A stretch of 64,000 nucleotides of DNA from the NCBI RefSeq assembly GCF_009905435.1, contig NZ_JAAAMT010000017.1, positions 42,790 to 106,789 of the forward strand. The letters are read 5' to 3'. Numbering within the stretch: position 1 is the first letter of the stretch; every line of letters begins with the position of its first letter. Below the pieces are notes generated by a model that worked only from the letters and a program-made list of their open reading frames with translations, ran no database searches and was not told the origin of the DNA. A program made the position numbers and the translations under genes. The DNA comes from Pseudomonas sp. R5(2019) (GTDB lineage Bacteria; Pseudomonadota; Gammaproteobacteria; Pseudomonadales; Pseudomonadaceae). Shown here in pieces: positions 53,316 through 62,676 of the stretch.

Positions 53316-53607
53316 GGGGGCATACCTGTGGGCAGGAAGAAAAAAACCGCAATGACCTACCTTAGCGACTGGGTCTTGCTGCTGCTTGACTGTGCCTGCC
53401 GACTAAATGTCTGTGCGTGCCAATCGGCAACCGGTGCCGCTGTGCGACCCTTCGCGGTCGAGGCCGCTACGGCTATGAAAAGTACAATCTTCCATCTGAA
53501 AGTTGCATTTTCCACCTCGGTGCATCCCCCCATACTGGCCCTGCATCCAGCGTCGCCCCCTCATCCCGGACGGCCGCGCGGACATTTAATAATAAGCAGG
53601 GCTATCC

Positions 53608-54777
53608 ATGAAAAAGCCAAACCCGTTGCTCGAAGACCTGAAGTCGATTCTGCCGACCATCGCCGCCAACGCCTTCCGTGCCGAGCAAGACCGCCAAGTC
53701 CCCGATGAGAACATTGCCCTGCTCAAGAGCATTGGCCTGCATCGGGCGTTTCAACCGAAAGCCTTTGGTGGCATGGAGCTGTCCCTGCCGCAGTTCGCCG
53801 ATTGCATCGCCCTGCTGGCGGGCTCCTGTGCCAGCACGGCCTGGGCCATGAGCCTGCTCTGCACCCACAGTCACCAATTGGCCATGTTCCCGGCAAAGCT
53901 GCAGCAAGAGCTGTGGGGCGAAGACCCGCATGTCACTGCCAGCAGCAGCATCGCGCCCTTTGGCCGTACCGTCGAGACCGACGGCGGCGTAATGTTCAGC
54001 GGGGAAATGGGCTGGAGCAGTGGTTGCGATCATGGCGAATGGGCGATCGTGGGCTTTCGCCGCATGAACGCCGAAGGCACTCAGGATTACTGCTTCGCGG
54101 TACTGCCGCGCAGTGACTACCAGATTCGCGACGACTGGTACGCCGTTGGCATGCGCGGCAGCGGCAGCAAGACGCTGATCATCGACAACGTCTTTGTCCC
54201 CGAGCATCGGATTCAAAAAGCCAAGGACATGATGGAAGGCAAGTCCGCAGGCTTTGGCTTGTACCCCGACAGCAAGATCTTCTTCACCCCGTACCGTCCT
54301 TACTTCGCCAGTGGATTCTCCACCGTCAGCCTGGGCATCGCCGAGCGCATGCTTGAAGTGTTCCGCGAGAAAACCCGCAACCGCGTGCGTGCCTACACCG
54401 GTGCCGCAGTCGGCGCGGCAACCCCGGCCTTGATGCGCTTGGCCGAGTCGACCCACCAGGTCGCCGCCGCCCGCGCCTTGCTGGAAAAAAGCTGGGAAGA
54501 AATTGCCGAGCATGGGGAGCGTCACCAGTACCCGAGCCGCGAGACTTTGGCGTTCTGGCGTACCAACCAGGGCTACGCCACCAAGGTGTGCATTCAGGCC
54601 GTCGACCGCCTGATGGAAGCGGCCGGTGGCGGCGCCTGGTTCGAAACCAACGAACTGCAGCGCCTGTTCCGTGACGCTCACCTGACCGGTGCCCACGCCT
54701 ACACTGACTATGACGTCTGCGCACAGATTCTGGGGCGCGAGTTGATGGGCCTTGAGCCCGATCCAAGCATGGTCTGA
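53608..54777 (+). CDS. Two-component flavin monooxygenase, oxygenase subunit (HPAH C2 / HsaA-like)
   Basis: Group D flavin monooxygenase with acyl-CoA-dehydrogenase fold (389 aa). Features are GSCASTAWAMSLLCTHSHQ, ASSSIAPFGRT, WSSGCDHGEWAIVG and YAVGMRGSGSKTL. It uses reduced flavin supplied by the next gene to hydroxylate a phenol-type substrate. The partner reductase has the architecture of p-hydroxyphenylacetate 3-hydroxylase, but this subunit is shorter than Acinetobacter C2 (about 420 aa). Steroid or other phenol hydroxylases are alternatives. Confidence 0.78.
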   Translation: MKKPNPLLEDLKSILPTIAANAFRAEQDRQVPDENIALLKSIGLHRAFQPKAFGGMELSLPQFADCIALLAGSCASTAWAMSLLCTHSHQLAMFPAKLQQELWGEDPHVTASSSIAPFGRTVETDGGVMFSGEMGWSSGCDHGEWAIVGFRRMNAEGTQDYCFAVLPRSDYQIRDDWYAVGMRGSGSKTLIIDNVFVPEHRIQKAKDMMEGKSAGFGLYPDSKIFFTPYRPYFASGFSTVSLGIAERMLEVFREKTRNRVRAYTGAAVGAATPALMRLAESTHQVAAARALLEKSWEEIAEHGERHQYPSRETLAFWRTNQGYATKVCIQAVDRLMEAAGGGAWFETNELQRLFRDAHLTGAHAYTDYDVCAQILGRELMGLEPDPSMV

Positions 54778-54846
54778 TCCACCACCCATCCTCGTTGCCC
54801 ATAACAACAATCAGGGCTGCCTTCAGCGGTAGCCCGGGAGTCTTGC

Positions 54847-55788
54847 ATGTCTACTCAAACCGAAGCGGCGTTCGACAGCCGTGCCTTTCGCCGTGCCTTG
54901 GGCAACTTCGCCACGGGCGTCACCGTGGTCACCGCTGCGACCGAATCGGGCTACAAGGTTGGCGTTACGGCCAACAGCTTCAACTCGGTTTCGCTGGACC
55001 CACCGTTGATTCTCTGGAGCATCGACAAGCGCTCCAACAGCCATGCGGTATTCGAAGAAGCCAGCCACTTTGCGGTTAACGTATTGGCGGCCGATCAGAT
55101 CGACCTGTCCAACAATTTCGCCCGGCCCAAGGAAGACCGCTTCGCTGAAATCGAGTACGAGCCGGGCGAGGGCGGGGCTCCGGTGTTCGCCGATTGCGCC
55201 GCACGCTTCGAATGTGAGAAGTACCAGCAAGTGGACGGCGGCGATCACTGGATCATGATCGGCAAGGTGGTGGCCTTCGACGATTTCGGTCGCTCACCGC
55301 TGCTGTATCACCAGGGTGCTTACTCGATGGTGTTGCCGCATACCCGCATGACCCAACGTGAGGAAGGCCAACCGCCGAGCAGCCACTTTCAGGGTCGCTT
55401 GAGCCACAACCTGTACTACCTGATGACCCAGGCCCTGCGTGCCTACCAGGCCAGTTATCAGCCACGGCAACTGTCCACCGGCCTTCGCACCAGCGAGGCG
55501 CGCATGCTGATGGTGCTGGAGAACGATGCGGGCTTGAACCTGAGCGATCTGCAGCGTGAAGTGGCGATGCCGGCACGCGAGATTGACGAAGCGGTGGCCA
55601 ACCTCAAGCGCAAGGGGCTGGTGACCGACAGTGACGACAAGGTGCGTTTGACCGTGGCCGGGATCGACCAGACTGAAGCGCTCTGGACCATCGCCCGAGA
55701 GCAGCAGGACAAGGTATTTGGCGCGTTCAGCGATGAACAGATCGAGACCTTCAAAACTGTCTTGAAGTCAGTGATCCGTAACTGTTGA
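54847..55788 (+). CDS. Flavin reductase with C-terminal MarR-like domain (HPAH C1-like)
   Basis: Protein of 313 aa. The N-terminal flavin reductase domain (about 10-165: NFATGVTVVTA, GVTANSFNSVSLDPPL) is followed by a MarR-like winged helix (about 190-310). This fusion is characteristic of the C1 reductase of Acinetobacter p-hydroxyphenylacetate hydroxylase, where the MarR-like part mediates stimulation by the aromatic substrate. It is 69 nt after the oxygenase gene. Confidence 0.88.
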   Translation: MSTQTEAAFDSRAFRRALGNFATGVTVVTAATESGYKVGVTANSFNSVSLDPPLILWSIDKRSNSHAVFEEASHFAVNVLAADQIDLSNNFARPKEDRFAEIEYEPGEGGAPVFADCAARFECEKYQQVDGGDHWIMIGKVVAFDDFGRSPLLYHQGAYSMVLPHTRMTQREEGQPPSSHFQGRLSHNLYYLMTQALRAYQASYQPRQLSTGLRTSEARMLMVLENDAGLNLSDLQREVAMPAREIDEAVANLKRKGLVTDSDDKVRLTVAGIDQTEALWTIAREQQDKVFGAFSDEQIETFKTVLKSVIRNC

Positions 55789-55804
55789 CCCATTGCTGAA
55801 AAGC

Positions 55805-55833
55805 TTCGCGGCGGTCCGCCGGACCGCCGCGAA
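55805..55833. terminator. Long GC-rich hairpin between convergent genes
   Basis: Arms TTCGCGGCGGTCCG and CGGACCGCCGCGAA are perfect 14-mers around one C. It lacks a T-run; a probable bidirectional 3'-end structure. Confidence 0.65.
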
Positions 55834-55854
55834 TAGCCGCGCCACCGTACCGAG

Positions 55855-57006
55855 TCAAACCCCGTAATGCTTGAGCTCCCGCGCAATCAGCATCCGCTGA
55901 ATCTCGCTCGAGCCTTCATAAATCTGGGTAATCCGCGCATCCCGGTAGTAACGCTCCACCGGGTAGTCCTCAAGATAGCCATAACCGCCATGCACCTGGA
56001 TCGCCCTGGAGCACACCGACTCGGCCATCTCCGAGGCAAACAGCTTGGCCTGAGAGGCTTCGGACAGGCAGGGCAGGCCCGCGCTGCGCAGCCTGGCAGC
56101 ATGCAGAATCAACAAGCGCGAGGCATTGATCTGCAGGTGCATGTCGGCCAGCAGGTTGGCGATGCTCTGGTGTTCATTGATCGGCTTGCCAAATTGCACC
56201 CGGTCGCGTGAGTACAGCAGCGCTGCTTCAAAGGCCGCGCGGGCAATGCCCAAGGCTTGGGCGGCGATGCCAATGCGGCCACCTTCAAGGTTCGACAAGG
56301 CAATCGCCAGGCCCTTGCCGCGGGCGCCGAGCATGTTTGCTGCCGGTACCCGGCAATCATTCAAGCTGACCGCGCAGGTGTCAGAGGCGCGGATGCCCAT
56401 TTTGTGCTCGCTGCGGTCCACGTTGAAACCGGGGGTGTCGGTGGGCACCAAAAAGGCTGAGAGGCCTTTCTTGCCAAGCTCAGGGTCAGTGACGGCAAAG
56501 ACGATGGCCAATTTCGCGCGCTTGCCGTTGCTGACAAATTGCTTGGCACCCTTGATGACCCATTCATCGCCCTGCAGTTCGGCACGGGTGCGCAGATTGT
56601 GGGCTTCGGAACCGGCCTGAGGTTCGGTCAGGCAGAAGCAGCCGATGACTTCCCCACTGGCCAGGCGGGCGAGCCAGGTGTCTTTCTGTTCCTGGGTGCC
56701 GTACTGCAGCAATGGCCCGCAGCCGACGGAATTGTGAATACTCATCAACGCACCGGTGGCGCCGTCGCCTGCCGCGATCTCCTCGACCGCCAGGGCATAG
56801 GCCACGTAGTCGGTGTAGCTGCCGCCCCATTGTTCCGGCACCACCATTCCCAGCAGGCCCAATTCACCCATTTTCGCCACGACCGCATCATCGATCCAGC
56901 CGGCCTTTTCCCAGGCCTGGGCATGCGGCGCGATCTCGCCACGGGCGAAGTCGCGCGCCATGTCGCGGATCATGATTTGCTCTTCGTTCAATTCAAGGTC
57001 TTGCAT
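55855..57006 (-). CDS. Acyl-CoA dehydrogenase, isobutyryl-CoA dehydrogenase-like
   Basis: FAD enzyme of 383 aa. The catalytic Glu is at the usual C-terminal position in [10 protein letters not shown] (E364); flavin contacts are in [13 protein letters not shown] and [12 protein letters not shown]. Pairing with a 3-hydroxyisobutyryl-CoA hydrolase points to valine (isobutyryl-CoA) degradation. Its start overlaps the upstream gene by 14 nt, an unusually long overlap that implies coupling. Other short/branched-chain substrates are possible. Confidence 0.9.
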   Translation of the reverse strand: MQDLELNEEQIMIRDMARDFARGEIAPHAQAWEKAGWIDDAVVAKMGELGLLGMVVPEQWGGSYTDYVAYALAVEEIAAGDGATGALMSIHNSVGCGPLLQYGTQEQKDTWLARLASGEVIGCFCLTEPQAGSEAHNLRTRAELQGDEWVIKGAKQFVSNGKRAKLAIVFAVTDPELGKKGLSAFLVPTDTPGFNVDRSEHKMGIRASDTCAVSLNDCRVPAANMLGARGKGLAIALSNLEGGRIGIAAQALGIARAAFEAALLYSRDRVQFGKPINEHQSIANLLADMHLQINASRLLILHAARLRSAGLPCLSEASQAKLFASEMAESVCSRAIQVHGGYGYLEDYPVERYYRDARITQIYEGSSEIQRMLIARELKHYGV

Positions 57007-58114
57007 GGCAGTGCTCCGGCCTTCGAAGGCCTTCGAAGAATTGTTCTACCTGTGCAGGCTCCAAGGCTTGCAGGGTGGGCGGGTTCCAGCGCGGTTGTTT
57101 GTCCTTGTCGATCAACAGGGCGCGCACGCCTTCGATCAAGTCGCCATGGGCGAACCACTGACGGTCCAGGTGCAGCTCCATCGCAAAGCACTGCTCAAGG
57201 CTCAGATGACGACCACGGCGCAGCATTTCCAGGGTGACGGCCATGGCCAGTGGCGAGCGGGCCGCCAGCAGATCGGCGGTCTTGTGCGCCCATTCCTGGC
57301 TGTCGGCGACGTTTACCTGGCGCAGTTGTTCCAGCATGCTCGGCACATCGGGCAGGCCGAAGAAATGATCGATGGCGGGGCGCAAGGTGGCCAGGGGAGG
57401 CTCTTCGAGGGTCTGCGCGCCGAGCTTGGCGAGCAGGCCTTGCAGGTCTTTGAGTGGGGCGTTGCTCCAGCCCAGGTTATCGAGGCGCTCATCCAGGGTG
57501 GGCAGTTTGCTGCTCTCCACAAACCAGTCGGCCAGCCCACAGTACAGCGCATCGGCAGCTTGTATCTGGACGCCACTGACCCCCAGGTAAATGCCCAGTT
57601 CACCGGGAATGCGCGGCAGGAAATAACTGCCGCCCACGTCCGGAAAATAACCGATGCCGGTTTCCGGCATGCCCAGCCGGCTGCGTTCGGTGACCACCCG
57701 CACATCGGCGCCCTGGGCCAGGCCCATGCCGCCGCCAAGGGTAAAGCCATCCATCAAAGCCAAAACCGGTTTGCGGTAGTGGTGAATGCACAAGTCGAGG
57801 GCATATTCCTCGTCGAAAAAGGTTTCGTGAAGCGTGTCGCCATTCTTGTAGCTGTCGTACAGCGAGCGAATGTCTCCGCCTGCGCAGAAGCCCTTGGGGC
57901 CGGCGCCGCGCAGTACCACCGCGTTCACCTGGTCATCCAGGGCCCATGCGTCCAGGGCGCGTTGCAGGCCCCGAACCATATCCAGCGTCAATGCGTTGAG
58001 CCCGGCAGGGCGGTTGAGGGTCAGGTGCCCCACATGGTTACGGATTTCGCACAGCACATGAGCATCCAGGGAACTGCCGGTGGATGAAGTGGTAGGTTGA
58101 GCCTGGGCGGTCAT
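56993..58114 (-). CDS. 3-hydroxyisobutyryl-CoA hydrolase
   Basis: Crotonase-fold thioesterase of 373 aa, often annotated as enoyl-CoA hydratase. Compared with human [25 protein letters not shown] and [14 protein letters not shown] contain the catalytic Glu and Asp specific for the hydrolase, and the length (over 350 aa) also fits the hydrolase. AGGGAGA precedes the ATG. A 7-1-7 palindrome lies 28 nt upstream. It is first gene of the pair. Confidence 0.9.
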   Translation of the reverse strand: MTAQAQPTTSSTGSSLDAHVLCEIRNHVGHLTLNRPAGLNALTLDMVRGLQRALDAWALDDQVNAVVLRGAGPKGFCAGGDIRSLYDSYKNGDTLHETFFDEEYALDLCIHHYRKPVLALMDGFTLGGGMGLAQGADVRVVTERSRLGMPETGIGYFPDVGGSYFLPRIPGELGIYLGVSGVQIQAADALYCGLADWFVESSKLPTLDERLDNLGWSNAPLKDLQGLLAKLGAQTLEEPPLATLRPAIDHFFGLPDVPSMLEQLRQVNVADSQEWAHKTADLLAARSPLAMAVTLEMLRRGRHLSLEQCFAMELHLDRQWFAHGDLIEGVRALLIDKDKQPRWNPPTLQALEPAQVEQFFEGLRRPEHCHARP

Positions 58115-58141
58115 CGCTATCTCCCTGCTTTGTTGTTGATT

Positions 58142-58156
58142 TCCAAATGATTTGGA
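58142..58156. promoter_or_regulatory. Palindrome upstream of the hydrolase/dehydrogenase operon
   Basis: TCCAAATGATTTGGA is a perfect 7-1-7 palindrome 28 nt before the start codon at 58114, positioned to act as a repressor operator. No regulator gene is adjacent. Confidence 0.5.
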
Positions 58157-58327
58157 GCGGATTCGGGGCGCGTCGGATGTTCGTGCGATCGTAGCAGTGC
58201 AAATTTGCCGCTATCAATCCGTAAAAGTGCAGGTTCAGTCTGCAATTTTGCATGTGGGGCCTGCTTCAATAGCGTAGTTCGGCGACCGCACGCAGTCAGC
58301 GGCTCAACGCCTGTGAAGACTGAGTGC

Positions 58328-59098
58328 TCACGAATATCGGGGCGAGTGATGCGGGTATTTGTCCAGACGCGCGCCAATCACCATTTCGCTGATCCAGGCT
58401 GTAAGGATCGAGCTGTAGGCTTTCTGGCTGCTGTCGGTTGAGAGCCCATGATCTGCGTCATCAACGATCCGATGAGTCAATGAATGAGCGCTGACAAAGG
58501 CCGAGCGATAACTCATCAGTGTGGCATGGGGCACGTAGTCGTCCTGCTCCGACTCCACCAGCAACACATCCCCGGCGAACTCTGCACAGGCCGCGAGGGC
58601 ACGGTTGTCGGCCGGGCTCAGGGCGCTGTTGCGGTAGCTCACCAGCTTCTGGCGATTCAAGTCCTGCTTGGGCAGACTCCACTCGTCATCCCAGTACAGC
58701 GCTGGTACGCGTAGCGCCAGCCATTTGACCGGGCGCAGGCGGGTCAGGATCGTGGCCAGGTAGCCCCCATAGCTACTGCCGATAACGGCGATCGCGGAGG
58801 TGTCCACGGCTGGGTGGCTGACCAATGTGTCGTAAGCGGCGAGCAGGTCATTGAGGTTTTGCTCGCGGCTGACACTCATGCGCTGGCTTTCGGTTTTTTC
58901 GTGACCGCGCAAATCGAAGGTCAGGCAGACGCATCCCAGCCCGGTGATGTTCTTGGCCCGTGCCAGGTCGCGTTGCTGGCTACCACCCCAGCCGTGGACA
59001 AACAAAATGCCCGGGACTTTCGGGCTCGGGCTGAGGACGGTCCCGGCGATCAGTTCACCGTCGACCTTGATATCGACCGGCTCGCTATGGATGGTCAT
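58328..59098 (-). CDS. Alpha/beta hydrolase
   Basis: Soluble alpha/beta hydrolase of about 256 aa. The oxyanion region is FVHGWGGS, the nucleophile elbow GSSYGG (Ser), the acid probably in ESEQDDYVP, and the His in DDADHGLS. The start is uncertain: ATG 59098 is used; GTG 59140 has a better-placed AAGGAG and would extend it by 14 residues. It overlaps the upstream DUF3182 gene by at least 14 nt, so the two are coupled. Substrate unknown. Confidence 0.83.
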   Translation of the reverse strand: MTIHSEPVDIKVDGELIAGTVLSPSPKVPGILFVHGWGGSQQRDLARAKNITGLGCVCLTFDLRGHEKTESQRMSVSREQNLNDLLAAYDTLVSHPAVDTSAIAVIGSSYGGYLATILTRLRPVKWLALRVPALYWDDEWSLPKQDLNRQKLVSYRNSALSPADNRALAACAEFAGDVLLVESEQDDYVPHATLMSYRSAFVSAHSLTHRIVDDADHGLSTDSSQKAYSSILTAWISEMVIGARLDKYPHHSPRYS

Positions 59099-60194
59099 AG
59101 GGCCGCACTCGGGCGTATTTGGTGATGAATCCGACGTCACTGTCATCTCCTTGATAGAAGAGGGTGGCATCGGCGGGCAATTCGGTTTCGCCGTAAATTT
59201 CGTGGGTCGAGGCTCTTAGCCGCTGCAATGTCAGGTCATCGGCGAACGCCTCCAGGGCCAGCACTTCGGCGCTGCTGGCACCGCCAATCCGCCAGGACTG
59301 CTCCAGCACACCGCTGCGCAGCTTGCCTTGGGCGTTGGTGCCGCGGGCTACGTCGTAATTGCGCCGCGAGGCGACAAAGCCTGGCAAGGCCGCGATGGCG
59401 GCCTGTTCGTAAAGCCTGGCCTGGTTGACCGCGAGGCGGGTGGGCTTGTCCATGTCCAGCTGCAGCAGCTGGTCATAATCGCCACGTACCAGCACCAGCT
59501 CCGAGCCACCATAGACCGTTTCACCCGCGTGGTCCTGGGTCAGATTCTGAGTGCCGTAATAGCTGGCGATGATGCCGGCGACCATCACCTGGCCGACACT
59601 GAAGGTTTCAACGTCGGTGAGGTTTTCCTCCAGCACCAGCCCCCAGGTGCTGATCTCCTCCTCATCGAGCTGACTGAGGATGGCATCCAGCTCGTTGCGG
59701 TTGTGAATCACGCACTGGCCGCGACCGGCTGTTGCCCGTACCGGTTTCAATCGCAGTGGGCCGTCAATGAACAACAGATCCGCGGCCATTTGCGCATCGG
59801 CCAGGCTGAACACGCTGTAGCCACGCAGCAGCGCATCACTGGCCCGCAGCGCAAAATCGTCAGTCCAGCCCAGCGGCGACATGGCGCCACCGGGCAGCGG
59901 GTGGGAGATGGCCTTGGTGGCCATGAACGGCTGGCTGACCATGCCACCAAAAAAATCGCGGTCGGTTTCGATACCCAGCTGCCGGTATCGCTCTGGATCA
60001 ATGAGGGTGTCGGTGGGCAGGTAATAGCGACGCTCACCGGCAGCAGCACTGAGTGCCGCCGGGAAAAACTCGGTGCCCAGGATATTCGCCAGGCGCTCGG
60101 CAAGCTTGATGTGAACCTCATGCTCGTGTGCGGGTTTTGCATCCTCTGCGGTGAGCAATACGACGCCGGTCTTCGCTTCAATGGGGGCTGTCAT
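59085..60194 (-). CDS. DUF3182 family protein
   Basis: Protein of 369 aa, recognised as DUF3182 by ERRYYLPTDTLI, SHPLPGGAMSPLGWTDDFAL, KPVRATAGRGQ and VEENL-like LVLEENLTDVETFSVGQ. The KPVRATAGRGQ / LEENL pattern is reminiscent of ATP-grasp folds, but this is not proven. The second ATG (60194) is 8 nt from AAGGA and is preferred to 60200. It is operonic with the alpha/beta hydrolase, a pairing that suggests a shared pathway. Confidence 0.83.
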   Translation of the reverse strand: MTAPIEAKTGVVLLTAEDAKPAHEHEVHIKLAERLANILGTEFFPAALSAAAGERRYYLPTDTLIDPERYRQLGIETDRDFFGGMVSQPFMATKAISHPLPGGAMSPLGWTDDFALRASDALLRGYSVFSLADAQMAADLLFIDGPLRLKPVRATAGRGQCVIHNRNELDAILSQLDEEEISTWGLVLEENLTDVETFSVGQVMVAGIIASYYGTQNLTQDHAGETVYGGSELVLVRGDYDQLLQLDMDKPTRLAVNQARLYEQAAIAALPGFVASRRNYDVARGTNAQGKLRSGVLEQSWRIGGASSAEVLALEAFADDLTLQRLRASTHEIYGETELPADATLFYQGDDSDVGFITKYARVRPYDHP

Positions 60195-60377
60195 AGGCAT
60201 TTTCCTTGGGGGGGCAAGAGGCTTTGCGCAAGGCTTTCAGGATTGTGAAACGAGAGGGCGCGGGTAAGTTCAAGCCAAAGGATGAATGGCGGATGTGTGC
60301 GGGCAGTTGCTCGGCGCCTGGGGCTGTTCCATTATCGGGGGCTTCAGAACAGTCAATTGTGTGGTGGCGCCGTGAGC

Positions 60378-62186
60378 ATGAGCAAACAGCCTTTATCCCA
60401 GGGAACGGTGGTTGCGCGTCTTGCGCGGGTCCGTGAAGTCATGAATCGCGAAGGGATCGATGCCTTGCTCGTCCCCTCTGCGGACCCGCATCTGTCCGAG
60501 TATTTGCCGGGCTACTGGCAGGCGCGTCAGTGGTTGTCAGGTTTTCACGGCTCGGTTGGCACCTTGATTGTTACTCCTGATTTCGCCGGACTTTGGGCGG
60601 ATAGCCGCTACTGGGAGCAGGCCGAGCACGAGCTGGCGGGTAGCAGCATCGAACTGATGAAATTGATGCCCGGGCGTCCTGGGCCGCTGGAGTGGCTGGC
60701 GGAGTCGGCGCCTGAAGGCGGCAGCGTGGCGGTCGATGGTGCGGTCATGGCTGTGGCGTCGAGTCGGCAACTGAAGCACACGCTGCAATTGCGTAATGTG
60801 GCGTTACGAACGGGCAGCGATGTACTGGCCGAAGTCTGGGAAGACCGGCCGCCATTGCCGGAAAACCCGGTTTATCAACATCTGCCGCCGCACGCGACGG
60901 TGAGCCGTAAAGAGAAGCTTGAGCGCCTGCGCATGGCGATCAAGGAGCGTGGCGCGCAATGGCATTTCATTGCCACCCTGGATGACATCGCCTGGTTGTT
61001 CAACCTGCGTGGCAGCGACGTGTCCTATAACCCAGTGTTTGTGTCGTTTGCATTGATCGGTCCGGAGCGGGCCACCTTATTTGTTGCCTCGAGCAAAATC
61101 GATGGGGCCCTGCGCGCTGCGCTAGAGCAAGACGGCGTCACGCTTTGCGAATACGCTGAAGCAGGGGCGGCCCTGGCGGCACTGCCAGCCGGCAGCACCG
61201 TGCTGGTCGATCCGGCGCGTGTGACCTGCGCCTTGCTTGAGCGGCTGCCGGAAGGCGTCAGCGTGGTAGAAGGGTTGAACCCGACGACATTGTTCAAGTC
61301 ACGCAAAAGCGAAGCGGATGCGGTGCATATCCGTCAGGTGATGGAACAGGATGGCGCGGCGTTGTGCGAATTTTTCGCCTGGTTTGAAGCGGCGCAGGGG
61401 CATGAAGCGCTTACCGAGTTGACAGTCGATGAGCGCCTGAGCGCGGAGCGGGCGCGTCGGCCAGGTTTCGTTTCACTGAGCTTTGCCACTATTGCTGCAT
61501 TCAATGCCAACGGCGCCATGCCGCACTACCGCGCAACGGAGCAGGCCCACGCAGTGATTGAAGGCGATGGCCTGCTTTTGATCGACTCTGGTGGTCAATA
61601 CCTGGGGGGCACCACCGACATTACCCGAATGGTGGCAATCGGTACGCCCAGTCATGCGCAGAAGCTCGATTGCACTCGTGTGCTGCAGGGGATGATTGCC
61701 CTGTCTCGTGCACGCTTCCCTCGGGGCATTCTGTCGCCGCTGCTGGATGCCATCGCTCGCGCTCCACTGTGGGCGCACACTGTCGATTACGGGCATGGCA
61801 CGGGGCACGGCGTAGGCCATTTCATGAACGTGCACGAGGGGCCGCAAGTCATCGCCTATCAAGCCGCGCCGACGCCGCAGACCTCGATGCAACCTGGAAT
61901 GATCACCTCCATTGAGCCGGGTACCTATCGTCCGGGGCAGTGGGGCGTTCGCATCGAAAACTTGGTGTTGAATCGCGAAATTGGCAAAAGCGAGTTTGGC
62001 GAATTCATGAAATTCGAGACCTTGACGCTGTGCCCGATCGATACTCGCTGTATAGAGCTGGGTGAGTTGACGGCCGAGGAGCGGGACTGGTTGAACGCCT
62101 ATCACCAGACCGTGCATGAGCGTTTATCGCCATTGCTGAAAGGGGCAGCGCTGGAGTGGCTGAACATGCGCACTGCGCCGGTGTGA
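60378..62186 (+). CDS. Aminopeptidase P family protein (Xaa-Pro aminopeptidase)
   Basis: Dinuclear metallopeptidase of 602 aa, the long three-domain form like human XPNPEP1: two creatinase-like N-domains and a C-terminal pita-bread domain. Metal ligands are in LIDSGGQY, GGTTDITRM, GHGTGHGVGHF, TSIEPGTY and RIENLVL. It removes N-terminal residues preceding proline. It differs from the ~440-aa PepP of the ubiquinone locus. The ATG at 60378 (MSKQPLSQGT) is chosen; an in-frame upstream part is unlikely to be coding. Confidence 0.93.
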   Translation: MSKQPLSQGTVVARLARVREVMNREGIDALLVPSADPHLSEYLPGYWQARQWLSGFHGSVGTLIVTPDFAGLWADSRYWEQAEHELAGSSIELMKLMPGRPGPLEWLAESAPEGGSVAVDGAVMAVASSRQLKHTLQLRNVALRTGSDVLAEVWEDRPPLPENPVYQHLPPHATVSRKEKLERLRMAIKERGAQWHFIATLDDIAWLFNLRGSDVSYNPVFVSFALIGPERATLFVASSKIDGALRAALEQDGVTLCEYAEAGAALAALPAGSTVLVDPARVTCALLERLPEGVSVVEGLNPTTLFKSRKSEADAVHIRQVMEQDGAALCEFFAWFEAAQGHEALTELTVDERLSAERARRPGFVSLSFATIAAFNANGAMPHYRATEQAHAVIEGDGLLLIDSGGQYLGGTTDITRMVAIGTPSHAQKLDCTRVLQGMIALSRARFPRGILSPLLDAIARAPLWAHTVDYGHGTGHGVGHFMNVHEGPQVIAYQAAPTPQTSMQPGMITSIEPGTYRPGQWGVRIENLVLNREIGKSEFGEFMKFETLTLCPIDTRCIELGELTAEERDWLNAYHQTVHERLSPLLKGAALEWLNMRTAPV

Positions 62187-62195
62187 AACCTGAAG

Positions 62196-62215
62196 GCGCC
62201 GCCCAGGGGCGGCGC
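62196..62215. terminator. Hairpin between convergent aminopeptidase and lipoprotein genes
   Basis: Perfect arms GCGCCGCCC / GGGCGGCGC around AG, 9 nt after the aminopeptidase stop; no strong T-run. Confidence 0.6.
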
Positions 62216-62218
62216 TGG

Positions 62219-62500
62219 CTATTTGCAGATCACGATCATACTGCGGCTGGTGTAGCCGGCGGGGTTGAGGCCGAACGGGTAATCACCCGGGTCTTCGACG
62301 CTGTCGCCGGATTTGGCGATGACCTTGTAGCCTTTCTCGCCGCACAGCGAGGCTGCCTTGGAGTCACACTTGTTCCACGAAGAGGACAGGCCCGAGCAAT
62401 TGATATGCAGGCCCTTCCTGCCGTGCTTGACCTCTGTTTTTGCAGTCGCGGCGCATCCTGCGACAGCGATTACGGCAAGGATGAGCAAAATTCGTTTCAT
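62219..62500 (-). CDS. Small lipoprotein of unknown function
   Basis: Lipoprotein of 93 aa: signal MKRILLILAVIAVAGC with lipobox VAGC (C16). The mature part has four cysteines (HINCSG, WNKCDS, SLCGEKG, VICK), which could form two disulfides in the periplasm. Residue +2 is Ala, so outer-membrane sorting is expected. No function is recognised. The following 176 nt (62501-62676) hold no gene. Confidence 0.85.
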   Translation of the reverse strand: MKRILLILAVIAVAGCAATAKTEVKHGRKGLHINCSGLSSSWNKCDSKAASLCGEKGYKVIAKSGDSVEDPGDYPFGLNPAGYTSRSMIVICK

Positions 62501-62676
62501 TCCTGTCCTTATTGCACTCGCGGTTATGAGCCGCGTCTGATTCGATTAGTGCTCACCATCGTCTTGGGTTTGCGCGTCTTGGTCAAAGAAAGCAAAGGTG
62601 TTGTCGAGTGACAGCCTAAACATCGCTTGGCTGTGACGCAATTGGCAAATGCATCATAAATGAAATTAATTCTCAA

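Noticed and set aside
60282..60377. N-terminal extension of the aminopeptidase
   Set aside because: The extra 32 residues are Arg/Cys-rich, lie in the promoter region and are absent from the family pattern.
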